DNA of 64,000 nt, taken from NCBI RefSeq assembly GCF_023278565.1, contig NC_064672.1:2604001-2668000 (forward strand). The letters are read 5' to 3'. The DNA is from Colletotrichum lupini. Taxonomy: Eukaryota; Ascomycota; Sordariomycetes; Glomerellales; Glomerellaceae. The notes beneath the pieces were generated by a model. The model saw nothing but the letters and a program-made list of their open reading frames with translations, was not told the DNA's origin and made no database searches. Positions 21,468-33,169 of the stretch are shown in pieces (positions within the stretch are counted from its first letter, which is position 1; each line of letters starts with the position of its first letter). A program made the position numbers and the translations under genes.

Positions 21468-23104
21468 GTCAATTGGGTCAATTGCTCTGGCGTTCGAGCC
21501 TTTTAGTAAGTATCAACTCGAAAACAGCGTTCGTCACCCGGAGAAGGAAAACCGGGGAAACGGGCCGGAAACCCAAGACCGCCGTGTCGCGTACGAAGGT
21601 ACGGAGTACATGGGGAGGAAAGGACCTGCAAGCCGTTGAGACGCGAAATCATGTGACCGGAGCATCGGCCCATCTCGGGCCCCTCTTACGGCGGGCGCAG
21701 GGGACCACAATGGCCCGCGTGCGTTGGGACCCAGGCGCCCTGTGCCGGGCGCAGCTCCACTTCTCGAGACTTGACCACACTCAGTTTTAGCTCGTCTGCG
21801 GCAGTGCGGCCTCACAGCTCGCAGCTCACAGTACCGGTAACTTCTCAAGTCACAACTCTCTCTGTGTGTCTCTCTGGCTGGCCCCCTCCTTCACTCACCC
21901 GGAACTGTGCGCCAAGTGTCAAATGTCCACGTTCCCCAAAGGTCAAACAAACATGTCCGTATCCAAACCCAGTCCAGCGCCCAAAAGGGCAACCCACGGA
22001 GGGTTGACAGCAGGGAGAAGGGTACTGCGGGAGGCGCAGTGCTTTTACGGATACACAGTACCCTTCTTCCCGACCCTTGGAATGAACAAACTTGTGTGTG
22101 TTGCCGGGTTCTAAGAGGCTTGCGCAAGCCTCTTATCCGTACTTTTTCTCTTTTTGCTGCCGCTGCACATGCTTCGTGGCCCTCGCGGCGCAGTTTGGGT
22201 ACGTCAACGGCATGGAACACACACACCATGTACTGTTGCGGTGCGTTCGTTTCTCTCCCACTTGTAAGGTTGAGCTTCTCCGGCTTCTATTAGCCCGTCT
22301 CATCAAAACCCGCATGCCACCACCTTCGAAGGATTCGTGCCGCCTAACGGGGAAAAGCGCTGGACATCCGTCAGATGAGAGTCAGGTAGGGAGCTCGTCA
22401 GCTCAGTGTGGGGTCAATGATCTCTCCATCTGTGGCTTTGATAACTAAGGTAATAACACACCTGGGAAGGCAGCAGCATGAGATTCGTTTGTTCGTGAGG
22501 CCTCACACACACTTAACCCGACACAACTCAAGTCGGCATGTGCATATTAGAACCAACGGAACCAACCACCTACCTAACCCCTGGGGGCAAAAAAGAGACA
22601 AACTTGAAGCTAGCGGGCCGACTAATCAGTGCGAAGGGGGACTGTGTTTTAAAGCTTCATCCGATAACTAGGCGTCTCATTCCGTCAGCAGCGTCACCCG
22701 CCCACGGAACTCTGTTTCAACCCCGACGACATCTCTACTTCCCCCGTCCGGCCGTTGGACATCATCCCTAAAAAAGTAGAGGTCCGAGCATCACCAACTC
22801 AACCCCTTCTACCTAGCGTCCCGACTTCACACACACTTGACAATTTCCGAACGACGTACCTTTCACCTCATTGCCACTACCGCGAAGCTTCTCTTTCTCT
22901 CCCTCCCATCTTCCCCACTCGCCATTCATCTCACCCCAACAACCTCCACCTCGTCTCACTTCACCCCGTAGCCATCCTTCCCTCTCATCCCGAATCCTGA
23001 CGGACGCCGTAAGACTGAAGGGCAGCCACTTGGTTCAGATTCCCCATTGAGACGAGAGTTGGGTGGCCTTGGGGGGCCCCGTCAAGGACACAATTACACA
23101 CACG
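21468..23104. other. Divergent intergenic region, about 1.6 kb
   Basis: Carries the promoters of ORC5 (-) and the Zn2Cys6 gene (+). No gene recognised. It contains a 24-bp perfect palindrome, and the last ~300 bases are pyrimidine-rich on the + strand like a leader. Confidence 0.5.
22112..22135. repeat. 24-bp perfect palindrome
   Basis: Each half reads TAAGAGGCTTGC on its own strand, with no spacer. It could form a 12-bp cruciform stem or bind a dimeric regulator; function unknown. It lies about 1 kb upstream of the Zn2Cys6 start and about 650 bp upstream of ORC5. Confidence 0.85.
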
Positions 23105-24709
23105 ATGACCATCCTCTCATCCTCCGGACAGTCAGACTCAGCGGACGCCGCCGCAGGAAGCTCAACAAATCACATCGAGGACAAGCCATACCACTCAAAA
23201 CGGCCTCACAAGAAGTCCCGGACGGGATGTAAGAACTGCAAGACGCGCAAGGTGAAGTGCGACGAAGCTCGTCCAACATGTCGTAACTGCGTGCTCCGCA
23301 AGGCCAATTGCAACTACCCCGGACCGTCCCACTCTCACTCCGACCACCGCCCACCGGGATCGCCATCAGGCTCCTCCGCCGGGCCCTTCTCCCCGGCCCG
23401 CTCGCGGTCTCACACGCCGCCGCAGCACCGCCGCAACAGCCACCACGCGGCCGGCGGCGACGACGACGACGCCAACGCCCTCGTCATCAAAGAACCGCTC
23501 TACATCCCCGCCGGCGACAGGGACGCCATCGACATGAAGCTCCTCTGGTTCTACACCACAAACACCTTCACCTCCTTCGCCACGCAGGCCGGCAGGGTGA
23601 AGCGCATCGACGACATCCTCAAAGTCAAGATCCCGAGCCACGCCTTCCAGAGCCCCTTCCTCATGGACTGCCTCCTCGGCACCTCCGCCCTCCAGCTCCA
23701 GCACCTCAAGCAAGACATCGCCCCCTCCCGCGCCCTCCGCTACCGCGCCCGCGCCTTCGAAGGGTACCGCAAGGCCATCGAGGAAGGCAAGCCGGAAACC
23801 TTTCCCGCCCTCATCGCGACTTCCCTGCTGCTCACCGCCTTATCGTCGCAAATGTTCCGCGAAGAGGGGACAAAGGACCTCTACATCATCGACTGGATGG
23901 TCGTGTGGCGGGGCATCGGCCTCATGATCGACATGGCTACGCCGCAGACCCTCTGGGACTCTGGTCTCGCGGAGCTCTTTATGCGTCCGCCCATCAACCT
24001 CGACGAGGCCGCCAAGCACATCCCCAATAACCTCCTCTTCATGGTCTCCTCCATCCAGCCAGGCGACCCGGACTACGAAGACATCTCGACGTACTACGAT
24101 ACGCTCAAGTACCTCGGCTCCCTCTACGCCGAGCTCGTCAACGGCTTCGGGCCCATCATGACCCTGCGCGTCGTGACGTGGTTCACTTTCATTCCAAAGG
24201 GCTTCGTCGAGCTCGGGCGGGAAAAGAGGCCTCGCGCGCTCGTTATTTTGGCTCATTACCTCATGTTCATGAAGGCGACGCAGAATCTGTGGTGGATCGA
24301 GGGTATTGGCGACCGTGAGATTGCCGGGATTGTGAATTATCTGGGCGAAGGATGGTATGAGCAGCTTGCCACTCCGCGTCTGGCTTTGCTACTGGACGAC
24401 CGTACAGATATCGCACGGCTGATCCTCGGTGATCCGGACTGGGAGTCGCCCATTGACTTTTACAATGCTCCGACGCGGGATCCACGAACGGAGTTGCTTA
24501 CTTGGGTTGATGATCACGGCAAGCGGTATAAGGGCATGCCGCAACGTGTAGGGGACTTGCACCCTGCGGATCCGGCGCCGAGGACGCTACCCTGGGAGAG
24601 GGACGGTTTTCATCATGATCCTATGATGCTCAGCCCTGCGGGGCGGCGATATGCTGAGAGGGTTTTAGAGGCGATTGATTCGGGAGTGCAGGACATGGAC
24701 GTATCATAG
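23105..24709 (+). CDS. Zn2Cys6 (GAL4-type) transcription factor
   Basis: Single-exon 534-aa fungal binuclear zinc cluster regulator. The start is ATG at 23105 (MTILSSSGQSDSADAAAG); the frame extends upstream only to a GTG. The DNA-binding domain at about 42-70 has the six-Cys pattern CKNCKTRKVKC, then CRNCVLRKANC, preceded by a basic KRPHKKSRTG. After a Ser/Pro/His-rich linker comes a fungal-specific effector region with LLWFYTTNTFTSFATQ and FLMDCLLGTSALQLQHL, features seen in proteins commonly annotated as sterol uptake control (Upc2)-like. That label is loose and does not establish a role in sterol metabolism. It lies 2.5 kb from the NRPS end of the siderophore cluster, with the C2H2 gene between. 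Confidence 0.9.
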   Translation: MTILSSSGQSDSADAAAGSSTNHIEDKPYHSKRPHKKSRTGCKNCKTRKVKCDEARPTCRNCVLRKANCNYPGPSHSHSDHRPPGSPSGSSAGPFSPARSRSHTPPQHRRNSHHAAGGDDDDANALVIKEPLYIPAGDRDAIDMKLLWFYTTNTFTSFATQAGRVKRIDDILKVKIPSHAFQSPFLMDCLLGTSALQLQHLKQDIAPSRALRYRARAFEGYRKAIEEGKPETFPALIATSLLLTALSSQMFREEGTKDLYIIDWMVVWRGIGLMIDMATPQTLWDSGLAELFMRPPINLDEAAKHIPNNLLFMVSSIQPGDPDYEDISTYYDTLKYLGSLYAELVNGFGPIMTLRVVTWFTFIPKGFVELGREKRPRALVILAHYLMFMKATQNLWWIEGIGDREIAGIVNYLGEGWYEQLATPRLALLLDDRTDIARLILGDPDWESPIDFYNAPTRDPRTELLTWVDDHGKRYKGMPQRVGDLHPADPAPRTLPWERDGFHHDPMMLSPAGRRYAERVLEAIDSGVQDMDVS

Positions 24710-25251
24710 GAGCCGGGAACTGGTCCCATCGATTGACAGGCCGTCGGGACCACTGGCAGGGTTCGATCACAATACCCAATTGGCGCACTTGACTCATGGA
24801 ATACAGTCGATGTTGTAACTACTTATCTGAACCCTTCCAGTTTGAATAAACAGAATCGGCACAGTTAACATTAATCCAGTGCGAGCCTATCGAATTATAT
24901 ACTCGATCGAGACCAGAACTCCCGATGCAAACGGGAGTCGAGAATATACGACCTGGAGAATACTCACAAGGACATAGCCGCGGGAGATATTTCAATGTGG
25001 TCACCGTGCAGCAATTGGGGGGGGGGGTCCGATCAAAAGACACCACCTATGGTCATACGATGATAATTGAGCATAGAACTAGGCAGTCTAGATTAATCTT
25101 TGCTGGTCATGTGGCTCCAGCGCTTTCGTCCTACCTCCACTACCAGGTTCACACATCCTTACCCAAACACCTACTCTCGGCCGCAAAATAAGCTTGTGAC
25201 TGCGATAGAAAGATCTGTCGAGGCAAAAAGCAGCAGAAAAAGCGAAGTATT
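24710..25251. other. Convergent 3' region
   Basis: Between the Zn2Cys6 gene (+) and the C2H2 gene (-). No gene recognised. It includes a run of 11 G at about 25017-25027. Confidence 0.5.
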
Positions 25252-26554
25252 CTAACAAAGCCGTGAATCTTTACATCGGTGGTAGCGCATGCTGTTCGGT
25301 CCCAGGCTGGCACCACACTCCTGGCAAGTAATCCTGATGTTTCGCGTTGCTGGAACGTATGTTTCCGTCTCAGAATGGTCCTTCTTTGTGTGCTTGATGA
25401 GATCTTTCTCCCTCGCGTAACCCTTGGCGCCAGTCTTGCTGCATCCTCTCGCCGTACAGGGGTATTGTGTGAAGTCGTGGGCGTTTTTCATGTGCTTCGT
25501 ATAGTCCGATTGTGTTTCGAATGGCTTGGAGCGGTTTTGCTCTTCGCGACTGAGTGATTTGAACTTGCTGTCCCGGTGGTGCGGGCAATCCGTGAAGTGA
25601 CAGACCGGAGGTGTCTGATATTTCCCCCGCCGGCTAGGCATGATATCTTCGATCTTTCCCTCAGCCTCGAACTTGTGGTAGCCCCGCACATGTTGTAGAA
25701 AATGATCTCTTCTCCGAAACCCGTTCTCCCCGCGGTGACTTTTGCAGAACTGGCAGGGGAATTTCGGCAGGTCGGTCCCCATGGAGTCAAGATGTCGGTT
25801 GAGAACATCAAGTCGAGCGAAGTGTTTGCCACAGGAACAAGCAAAGGGGTTGTGCTGTGCTCCGTTGGCGTGCTCTTGGAGTTTAGACTTGTTCTTGAAC
25901 TCCATAGAACACTCCACACAGGCAAGCGGATGCCCCTTCTCAATCCGCTTATGGCCGTCAACGTGTTGGCGCCGATGGTCGTCCCGTTCTCCTTTCGCCG
26001 TGAATCCCTTACCACACCCTTGGACTGGGCACAAATATGCCTTGTGATTGTTCTCCTTAGCATGCCAGTGTACGAGTGAGTCAAACTCACACTGTTTGCC
26101 GCACTCTGCACAAGTCGGGTCTGCGGTCCTCTCGACTGAAGCAGTAGAAGCTGTCTCCAGGGCCTTCGAACCATTTTGGATTGAAGCGCTGGCCAATGAC
26201 AATGTCAAATCGTTGCCGTCATCCGGATTGCAATGACGCATAATCTCATCTGCGCTAAGACTGTGTTACTTGGATAGGAGGTATGGGGAATAGGGCGGGG
26301 AACTCACGGCCAAATCGAGTTGTGCGCGCCTTGTTTTTGCAACCTGACACCCTTTTTGTTAGCAAGTGTTAAAAAAAAAAGTCTCACGGATCCAGGGGGT
26401 CCGCAGCGCCAAGAGCGCCATCGTCGACGTGGCCGAAGTCGTAGTAACGAGTAGGATCAAGGAGATCCATAAAGCTGGTGTCATCGGCGTTGTCCCCGGC
26501 ATCGAGCTCGGCGAGGAACTTGCTGTCGGTAAGCCAATTGACGTTGTCAGACAT
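25252..26554 (-). CDS. Multi-C2H2 zinc-finger protein
   Basis: Predicted 403-aa nuclear protein with about seven to eight Cys2-His2-type units, probably a transcription factor. Exons 26554-26388, 26343-26308 and 26260-25252 are joined by introns of 44 nt (GTGAGA, branch GCTAAC) and 47 nt (GTGAGT..ACACAG). Splicing gives a continuous frame: MSDNVNWLTDSKFLAELDAG, then ADPLDPLQKQGAHNSIWPLS, then ADEIMRHCNPDDGND. Zinc-finger units include CAECGKQCEF, CPVQGCGKGFTAKGERDDHR, CVECSMEFKNKSKLQEH, CSCGKHFARLDVLNRH, CQFCKSHRGENGFRRRDHF, CTARGCSKTGAKGYAREKD and CQECGASLGPNSMRYH. The acidic N-terminus could activate transcription. Its upstream region contains an exact iron-GATA motif (27149-27157), and the gene abuts the NRPS 3' end, so it may belong to the iron regulon; that is inference. 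The middle 36-nt exon is small but supported by both frames. Confidence 0.82.
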
Positions 26555-27236
26555 TGTGGCGTTGGTTGATTGCTGGGGTGCGTTGAAGCAGCGAGAGAAA
26601 ATCAGGCTGTGATAGGAGCTGTATGCTGATGTAGAGTCGCAAAAGAGGTGCGGATGAGTGTTGGTCGAGGAGAACAGAAGGATGGGGAAAGCGCCCTGCT
26701 TATCTCACTTCGAGAAGAGCCTCCTGACAGTCTCTCGCTGCTTTAACGAGAAGACAACAAGTCTGAAGGGCGGTGGAGGTTTGAACCTGGAGACGAGAAG
26801 GTGATAGGATGGGGAAGCAAGCCACTTTCCGCCCTATTTGTGTGAGGAACAGGAACTGACACCCTATTTCTGTGAGATAAGGAAAGTGAGGCTGTTGGAA
26901 GCGGCCATATGCAGATTGGTCTGGGGTTGCCTCAAGCAGGCGGCATACAACTTGCAAGGAAGTTGGGCGAACCAGAGAAGCAGCGAGGAGGGGTCGCAAG
27001 GTATGGTATGGTATGATGTGTGTATTGAAACAACCAAACTCCAAAGAGCAACAAAACAACATGAAATCGTTCACAGCATTTTCCAAACCAATTGCAAAGC
27101 CCCTCGTCCAATCGGAGAATCTTCAACATCAACGAAACAACAAATGATATCAGATAAAAGACAAAAAATGGTAACACACCCGAAACTAGTCCCCCTCTAT
27201 GCAGTCTTTAGTACAGTATGTACAAAATCTCTCCTC
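26555..27236. other. C2H2 gene promoter / NRPS 3' region
   Basis: No gene recognised. It contains the C2H2 gene leader and, near its far end, an exact ATCAGATAA motif. Confidence 0.5.
27149..27157 (+). promoter_or_regulatory. Iron-GATA motif ATCAGATAA
   Basis: Exact match to the ATCWGATAA site bound by fungal GATA iron repressors (SreA/Sre1/Fep1 family). It lies 595 bp upstream of the C2H2 gene ATG and 80 bp beyond the NRPS stop codon. Confidence 0.6.
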
Positions 27237-30200
27237 TTACTGCTGCTCAAACAACAGCGACCTGGGGTTACCAAGCAGAATCTTGAACGTCTCCTCAATC
27301 TTATCAAGAAGCTCGGCAGCATGACCCTTCCACGACTCGAAGGTGACAATCTCAATCGTCAACTTGTCGCCCTGGGGGAACGCCTGGATCTTCCACTCGC
27401 GAAGTGGCTCCTGCTGCGGGTAGATCGTCTCCATGCGACTGCTCGCCGTCTCGAAACCGAGGCTCTCGACGTGCTCGACGTCCTGGTGCACCACCGTGTC
27501 GAACCAGTCCACCGAGGCGGGCCAGTCGGTGCACAGCTTGGCAATCTCGGGCAGGCCGATACCCTCGTGCGCCGAGCTGGCAATGTGCTGGTTCTGCACG
27601 AGGTTGAGGAGGTCGAGGACCGTCCAGTCGTCCTCGAACTTGACGCGCACGGGCACGTATTGCCAGCAGGGGCCGACAACCATGTCGGCGTTGGGGAAGT
27701 CGATGTTGCGGCCGCTGACAACTTCGCCAAAGGTGACGTCGCGCGTGCTCTGCAGGCGGGCGAGGGTAAGGGCCCAGGCTGCGGTGGGGAGGGTGGCGAT
27801 GGTGACGTCCTTGGAGCGGGTTGAGATGTCGAACGTCCTGTCGATGGCGTAGTGCTGTCTCTCCGTCACGGGGGTATCGGGCTTCAGAACATTGACGGAG
27901 GATCCTTGGAGGAGCTCCTTCCAGTAGTCGACGCTCTGGGGGATGTTGGACTTGACAACGTGGCCGACGAAGGAGGAGAAGGGGAGAGCCTTGGGAACGG
28001 GCTTGCCCTCGTGCAGAGCTGAAAGCTGGTGCAGCATGATGGGAAGGCAAATCTCATCGTACTGAGCGTGCGAGACGCGGAACACCAGAGCGGACTGGCC
28101 ATTGCTGCTGTGGACGAAGAACCACTTGACAAAGATGGAGCCAAGTGGCATCCGGGTCTGGACGTCCATGTTGCAGAGGTCCTTGACAAAGGTCTCAACG
28201 TCGCTGTCGATCTCATACTCGACGACGGGGGTCTTGACGTCTTCGAGGATGACGCTCAGGCAAACGCCATTGTGCTTGACAAAGACTGATCGCAACACCT
28301 CGTTGAGAGTGACAAGCTCTTGGCAGCTCTGGAAGAGGCGGGGGCGGTCGACGTCGCTCTCGAAGTACATGGCCTCGTAACGAGCAGAGAAGCGAGGAAT
28401 CTCAATCGTACCCTTGACGGCGACCTCCTGCAACGGTCTTGCGGGGAAGGCGTCGACAATCTTCCATGATGGGTCGGCGAGAAGGGGACGGAGGGTTTCT
28501 GCCGGAGCATCGCCGAGGTTCTCAACCAGCTCAAAGGGAACGAGAGGCTTCAGGGACTCTTGAGAGTCCTGAGTGGGCTCAGAGTCCTGCAGGACGCTGG
28601 CCATGTCGTACAGCGTCCTCTTCGTGAAGACCTGGTTGACGGTAAGTGTGAGGCCAGCCAAGCGGGCCTCGGAGACGAGCTTCATAGCACCGATGGAATC
28701 TCCACCAAGACGGAAGAAGCTGTCGTTGAGGCCGATATCGCTCTCGGGGAGCCTGAGTACACGGCTCCAGAGAGTTCGCAGACGACGCTGCTTGGCGGAT
28801 GTGGCAGAGATGCGCTTAGTAGGCGCCTTGGTAGCAGTGCTGGCCTTTTGGACCAGATCGCTCGTCTTGCCGGTGATCTCGACAGATCCATCTGCGTTGA
28901 ATTTGGCGAGGCGCTCCGTCTTGTAGAATTTGCCAGCCTCCTTGTTCTCGGTCCACGAAGGGTTCTCCAGCGTGGAGAGAGACAAGTCGGACTTGCTAAC
29001 GACCACCAATTCACCAACAACTCCAAGAGGTGCCAGAAGCGCAGAGTCGGTTGGGTTAACAATGTACACCGCCTCGGCCTCCGGGTACTCCTTCTGAACG
29101 CTCTTGACGCTCTCGGTGCTCAAGCGAGCGACCTCGGTCTTGTCCTCCTCAGTCAGGTACGCGATGTCGCCAAGTGGCGTGTCGGTAAGCTGGCAAAGCT
29201 TCTGCGCCACTTGAGAGAACTGAGCGAGTGCCTTCTCCATGAGAGGCTTCTGAACAGTCTTTGAGTCGAACGAGGCCATCACCAAGAAGCCCTTGGGGTC
29301 CGTCGAGCAGACGAGCATGAGGGCGTAGGTGTTGAACTTGAGAGCTTCTTCCGCGGCTTCCGCGTCGCCGGCGGGGACGAGGCGGTTGGCGGGGTACTTG
29401 TTGAACTCTTCCTGATCAAAGTCGTCGGCGCTCGGGTGCAGCACGAGACCGGTTCTCAGCTCGCAGGCCTCGAGGGCATCCGGGCTGAGACGGCGGATGT
29501 GCTGGAGACCGGTGTGCTCGTAAGGGATCTGTTGGATGGTCTGGTCTTGGATGTCTTGGAGGTAGTCGCTGACGAGCGTCTCGGCGTTGACCTGGGTGCG
29601 GAAGGGGACGGTCGTGATCATGGGACCCTCGATTTCATCGGATCCTCTGATGGGCGCGTTGCGGCCGGTGAGGGTCTCGCCAAAGATGACATCGTTGGAT
29701 GAGGCGTAGTGGGATGCCGCGTAGGCCCAGGCACCGCGAATCACGGTGGCGACGGTGGTGTTGGAGGCAGGTCTGCCGTTCAGGGGCACGTAGACCTCCA
29801 GAAGAGAGTCGGCCTGCGTCTGGTAGCCCTCGTACGGCAGCGCGGGGAACTGCGTAGTGGCAGCGGCACCCTGGAGCTGTTCGCGCCAGTATGTCTCGGC
29901 GGCGCTGCGGTCCATGCTGCCGAGGTACTTGATGAAGTCCTTGAACTCGGCCGGGCGCTGGACCTTCTCTCCGTCAAAGGCCTTGTTGACCTTGTCGACG
30001 ATGAGGGGCATGCACCAGCCGTCGTACAGGGCGTGGTGCATCGTCAGCACGAACTGCACCTTGCCCGACGCGTTGTCCGTGACGAGGGCGTAGCGGACGA
30101 GGGGTCTGCCAAGGTCCATGCCCTCCTCGCGGTCCTTGACGAGGTAGCCCTGGAGGTCGTCGCCAATGTGCCAGGCGATGTCTTCCTTGACGACGACCTG

Positions 30201-33169
30201 GGCGAGGCCGCGGCCCGGCACCTGGACGATTCTCGTGCGGAGGATGGCGCAGTCCGCGGCGGCGACGTCGAAGGCGTTGCGGAGCTTGTCTGCTGTCGCC
30301 GCGTCCGCGAGGTCGACGACTCTCTGCGCGACGTACGCCGAGGTGACCTTGGCCGACAGAGCCATGAGACCCTCTTGGAGGGGCGTGCAGGGGTAAATGT
30401 CCTCGATGGCGGACTCGTCGATACCGCAGAGCTTGGCGGACTCGGCGCGGGCCTCCTCGGGGGTCCATCCTTCCTCGAGGAGGGAGAAGGGCGCGACGGC
30501 GGCGTCGTCTTCCTTGGACACCTTGGTCGCGTTCTCAGCCATGGCCTTGAGCGTGGGGAAGTTGAAGATGGTTGCGACAGTCAGAGCGATGCCGTCCTCT
30601 CTCGCGGCAGCGACGAGCTTCATCGCGCGCAGGGAGTCACCGCCGAGAGCGAAGAAGCTATCGTGCAGACCGATGGCGGCGGCGGACTCGCTGCCCAGAA
30701 TCTTGATCCAGACCTGCTGCAGCGCCTTCTCCATCTCCGTCTCAGGCTCCGATTTCTCGGTGGGCGCGACGCGCAGGCGGGCGACCTGCTCGCGGGACAT
30801 GGAACCTCCGAGCTCGCGCAGGCGCTTGCGGTCGATCTTCCCCGAGACCAGGGAGGGCATCTTGCGGAGGGGGATGTAGGCCGAGGGGACCATGTAGCGG
30901 GGGATCTCGGCGCCGAGGGCAATGTCGATCTCGGCGATGGCCTGGCTGAACTCGGGGGAGAAGGTGGTGACGTCGCCGACCTCGGCATCTGCAGGGCCGT
31001 CAACGGGGTTCTGCTCGACGACAAAGGCGACGAGCGTGGGCTCGCTGCCGCCGGGCTTGATGACCTCGGCGACAATCTTGACGCCCGAGGGCATCTTGCC
31101 CCGGAGGTGGTGCTCGACCTCGGCCAGCTCGATGCGTTGACCGCGGAGCTTGACCTGCTGGTCCTTGCGGCCGACGAAGGCAATGGAACCCGTGCCATCC
31201 GGGTCGTAGCGGACCAGGTCGCCCGTCTTGTACAGGCGTCCGTGTCTGCCGCGGGCGGGGCCGCCGCCGGCGAGCAGCCAGGCCGGGTCCTCGATGAAGA
31301 CCTCGTCCGTCTTGGCCTTGTCGTTGAGGTAGCCCATGCCAACGACGGGGCCCTCGATGAGGAGCTCGCCGACGGCGCCGACGGGCATGAGGCGCTCGTG
31401 GTCGTCCGGGTCGACGATCCATGTGAGGCCGCCGGTGCCCTTGCCGATGTTGGTTGAGGTGCTGCTGACGTTGCCGTTGATTGTGCAGCCGACGGTGCAC
31501 TCTGAGGGTCCGTAGGCGATGATGACGCTCGTGGTCTTGCTCCACGTCGAGGCGTCACCCGCAGAAACGGCTTCACCTCCGAGACCGAGGACCTCGAGGG
31601 AAGGGATGACGTCCGCGTCGAGGACGCGGGCGACAGAGGGGGTCATGTGCGCCATGTTGCACTTTGAGTTGCGGATGGCGCCGCTGAGGTCGTTCATGCG
31701 GTCCTCGTCCGAGGCGATGCAGAGGCAGCCGGCGGCGGCGAGCGTGCAGAGCATGCAATCGATGCTGACGTCAAAGGCGTACGAGGCGAAGTCGAAGCAG
31801 CGCGAGTGGGCGCGGTAGCCGACCTCCCAGCCGCGGGGCACGGCGCCGCTGGTGAAGTTTTCGTGGGAGATCATGACGCCCTTTGGCTTGCCCGTGCTGC
31901 CGGAGGTGAACTGGATGTAGAGCGGGGACGAGGGCGGGACGACGGGCAGCTCGGCGGCGAGCTCGAGGGTATCATTGTTGAGGGTGTCGTCCGAGGCGAT
32001 GACGAGGGTCTGCTCGGGCGCGATGCGCCGGCCGAGGTCGCTCTGGTTCTGGGAGGTGACGATGATGGTGGCGCCGGTCTGCTCGACGATGGTGCGGAGG
32101 CGGGCCTCGGGCTGGGACGGGTCCGTGAGGGCGAAGGCGGCGCCGGCTTTCATGACGGCCAGGAGGGCGACGGTGGTCCAGCGGGACTTTTCGAAGCACA
32201 TTGGCACCGTGGAGCCGACGGTGACGCCGCGGGCGACGAGGTGGCGCGCGAGGCGGGTGGAGAGGCGGTCGACGTCGCCGTAGGAGAAGTTACCGTCCCA
32301 GGACTCGACAGCCGGCCTTTCGGGTCCCTTGGCCGCGACCTCGGAGATGATGTCCTGCATGCACTTTTGCATGTTCTCGGGCAGCTCGGCGTTCCATGTC
32401 CAGAGCTGCTCGAGGTCCTTTGCGGTGGGGCCGATTGTGTCCGAGACCTGACGGTAGGGCTTCTCGAGGACAGTGGTGAGGATCTCGATGAAGGAATCGA
32501 GCTGGAAGATGGCGTGGCGGTAGGAGAGGACGGCCCGGTCCCATTGGGCCTTGATCACCAGCTGGTTCTCGTTGAGCGTCGCCTCGATCTGGTATGTCCA
32601 CTGGGTTCCGGAGTCAGCATGTTGAAGTGAATGTTGTATAATAGGGTACAACGTATCACGAAAGAGGGTCGTCTACGTACGTCTTGTGATCTCTTGGAGG
32701 GAGCCTTCTCAGAGTTGCCCTGAGGTTTGGGTGCTCCATTGTTAAAGTATATCACCGGGATGGTCTGCGTTTCACTCTCGAGACCGCTCTCGCCGAGGTC
32801 CTTGATGACCTCCAAGGCCTCTGCTATCGAGTCGCTGTTCTTGAACGGCGCCTCGCTCAGGCTCAGGCTGTTGTGTGTCGCCGACGACGGTTCCTGGCCG
32901 TCCTTTGTTCTGAATCCCCAGTTCACCTTGCTCAGGCCGTCGTCGTTGTTGCGGTGGAGGACGAGCAGCCATGCAAGAAGGAGCTCATGTCTAAAGTCGC
33001 TTACACCGGCGGTGGTGGTGGTGGATTCGGCCCGCGATGTCACGACGACGGTCCTCGTTGAAGAGGGGTTCACGGTATTGTTGCCGTTGGTCAAGCCGTT
33101 CGTTGCGCCGTCAGTGAGGCCTGTTTCTTGGTAGGCGGTTCCGCCGCCTTCGCTGTCTCGCAAATGCAT
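27237..33169 (-). CDS. Siderophore non-ribosomal peptide synthetase (NPS6/SidD type)
   Basis: Large cytosolic megasynthetase predicted to join acylated N5-hydroxyornithine units into an extracellular hydroxamate siderophore (fusarinine- or coprogen-type). Exons 33169-32681 and 32600-27237 (80-nt intron, GTACGT..CCAG, phase 0) encode 1950 aa. Order: a partial N-terminal C-like region (about 50-210); an A domain with FTSGSTGKPKG (about 393), YGPSECT, GELLIEGP and YKTGDLVRY; T1 with GGDSLRAMKL (about 817); C1 with intact HHALYDG (about 1020); a remnant second A domain (about 1340-1440, only pieces such as GVVGELVVVS and FYKTERLAKFNADGSVEITG); T2 with GGDSIGAMKL (about 1463); and C2 with SHAQYDE (about 1674) in place of HHxxxDG. 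This A-T-C-dA-T-C layout and size fit the NPS6/SidD group. SidI- and SidF-type genes nearby support the assignment. The released product cannot be fixed from sequence. Confidence 0.92.

Noticed and set aside
24755..24790. GGTTCGATCA resembling a tRNA B box
   Set aside because: No A box or cloverleaf can be built around it.
26366..26569. Small + strand frame near 26.4 kb
   Set aside because: It is antisense to exon 1 of the C2H2 gene, whose frame and splice sites fit much better.
29709..31457. 582-codon open frame on the + strand inside the NRPS
   Set aside because: It is antisense to the A and C domains; it arises from GC-rich codon use and has no recognisable domain.
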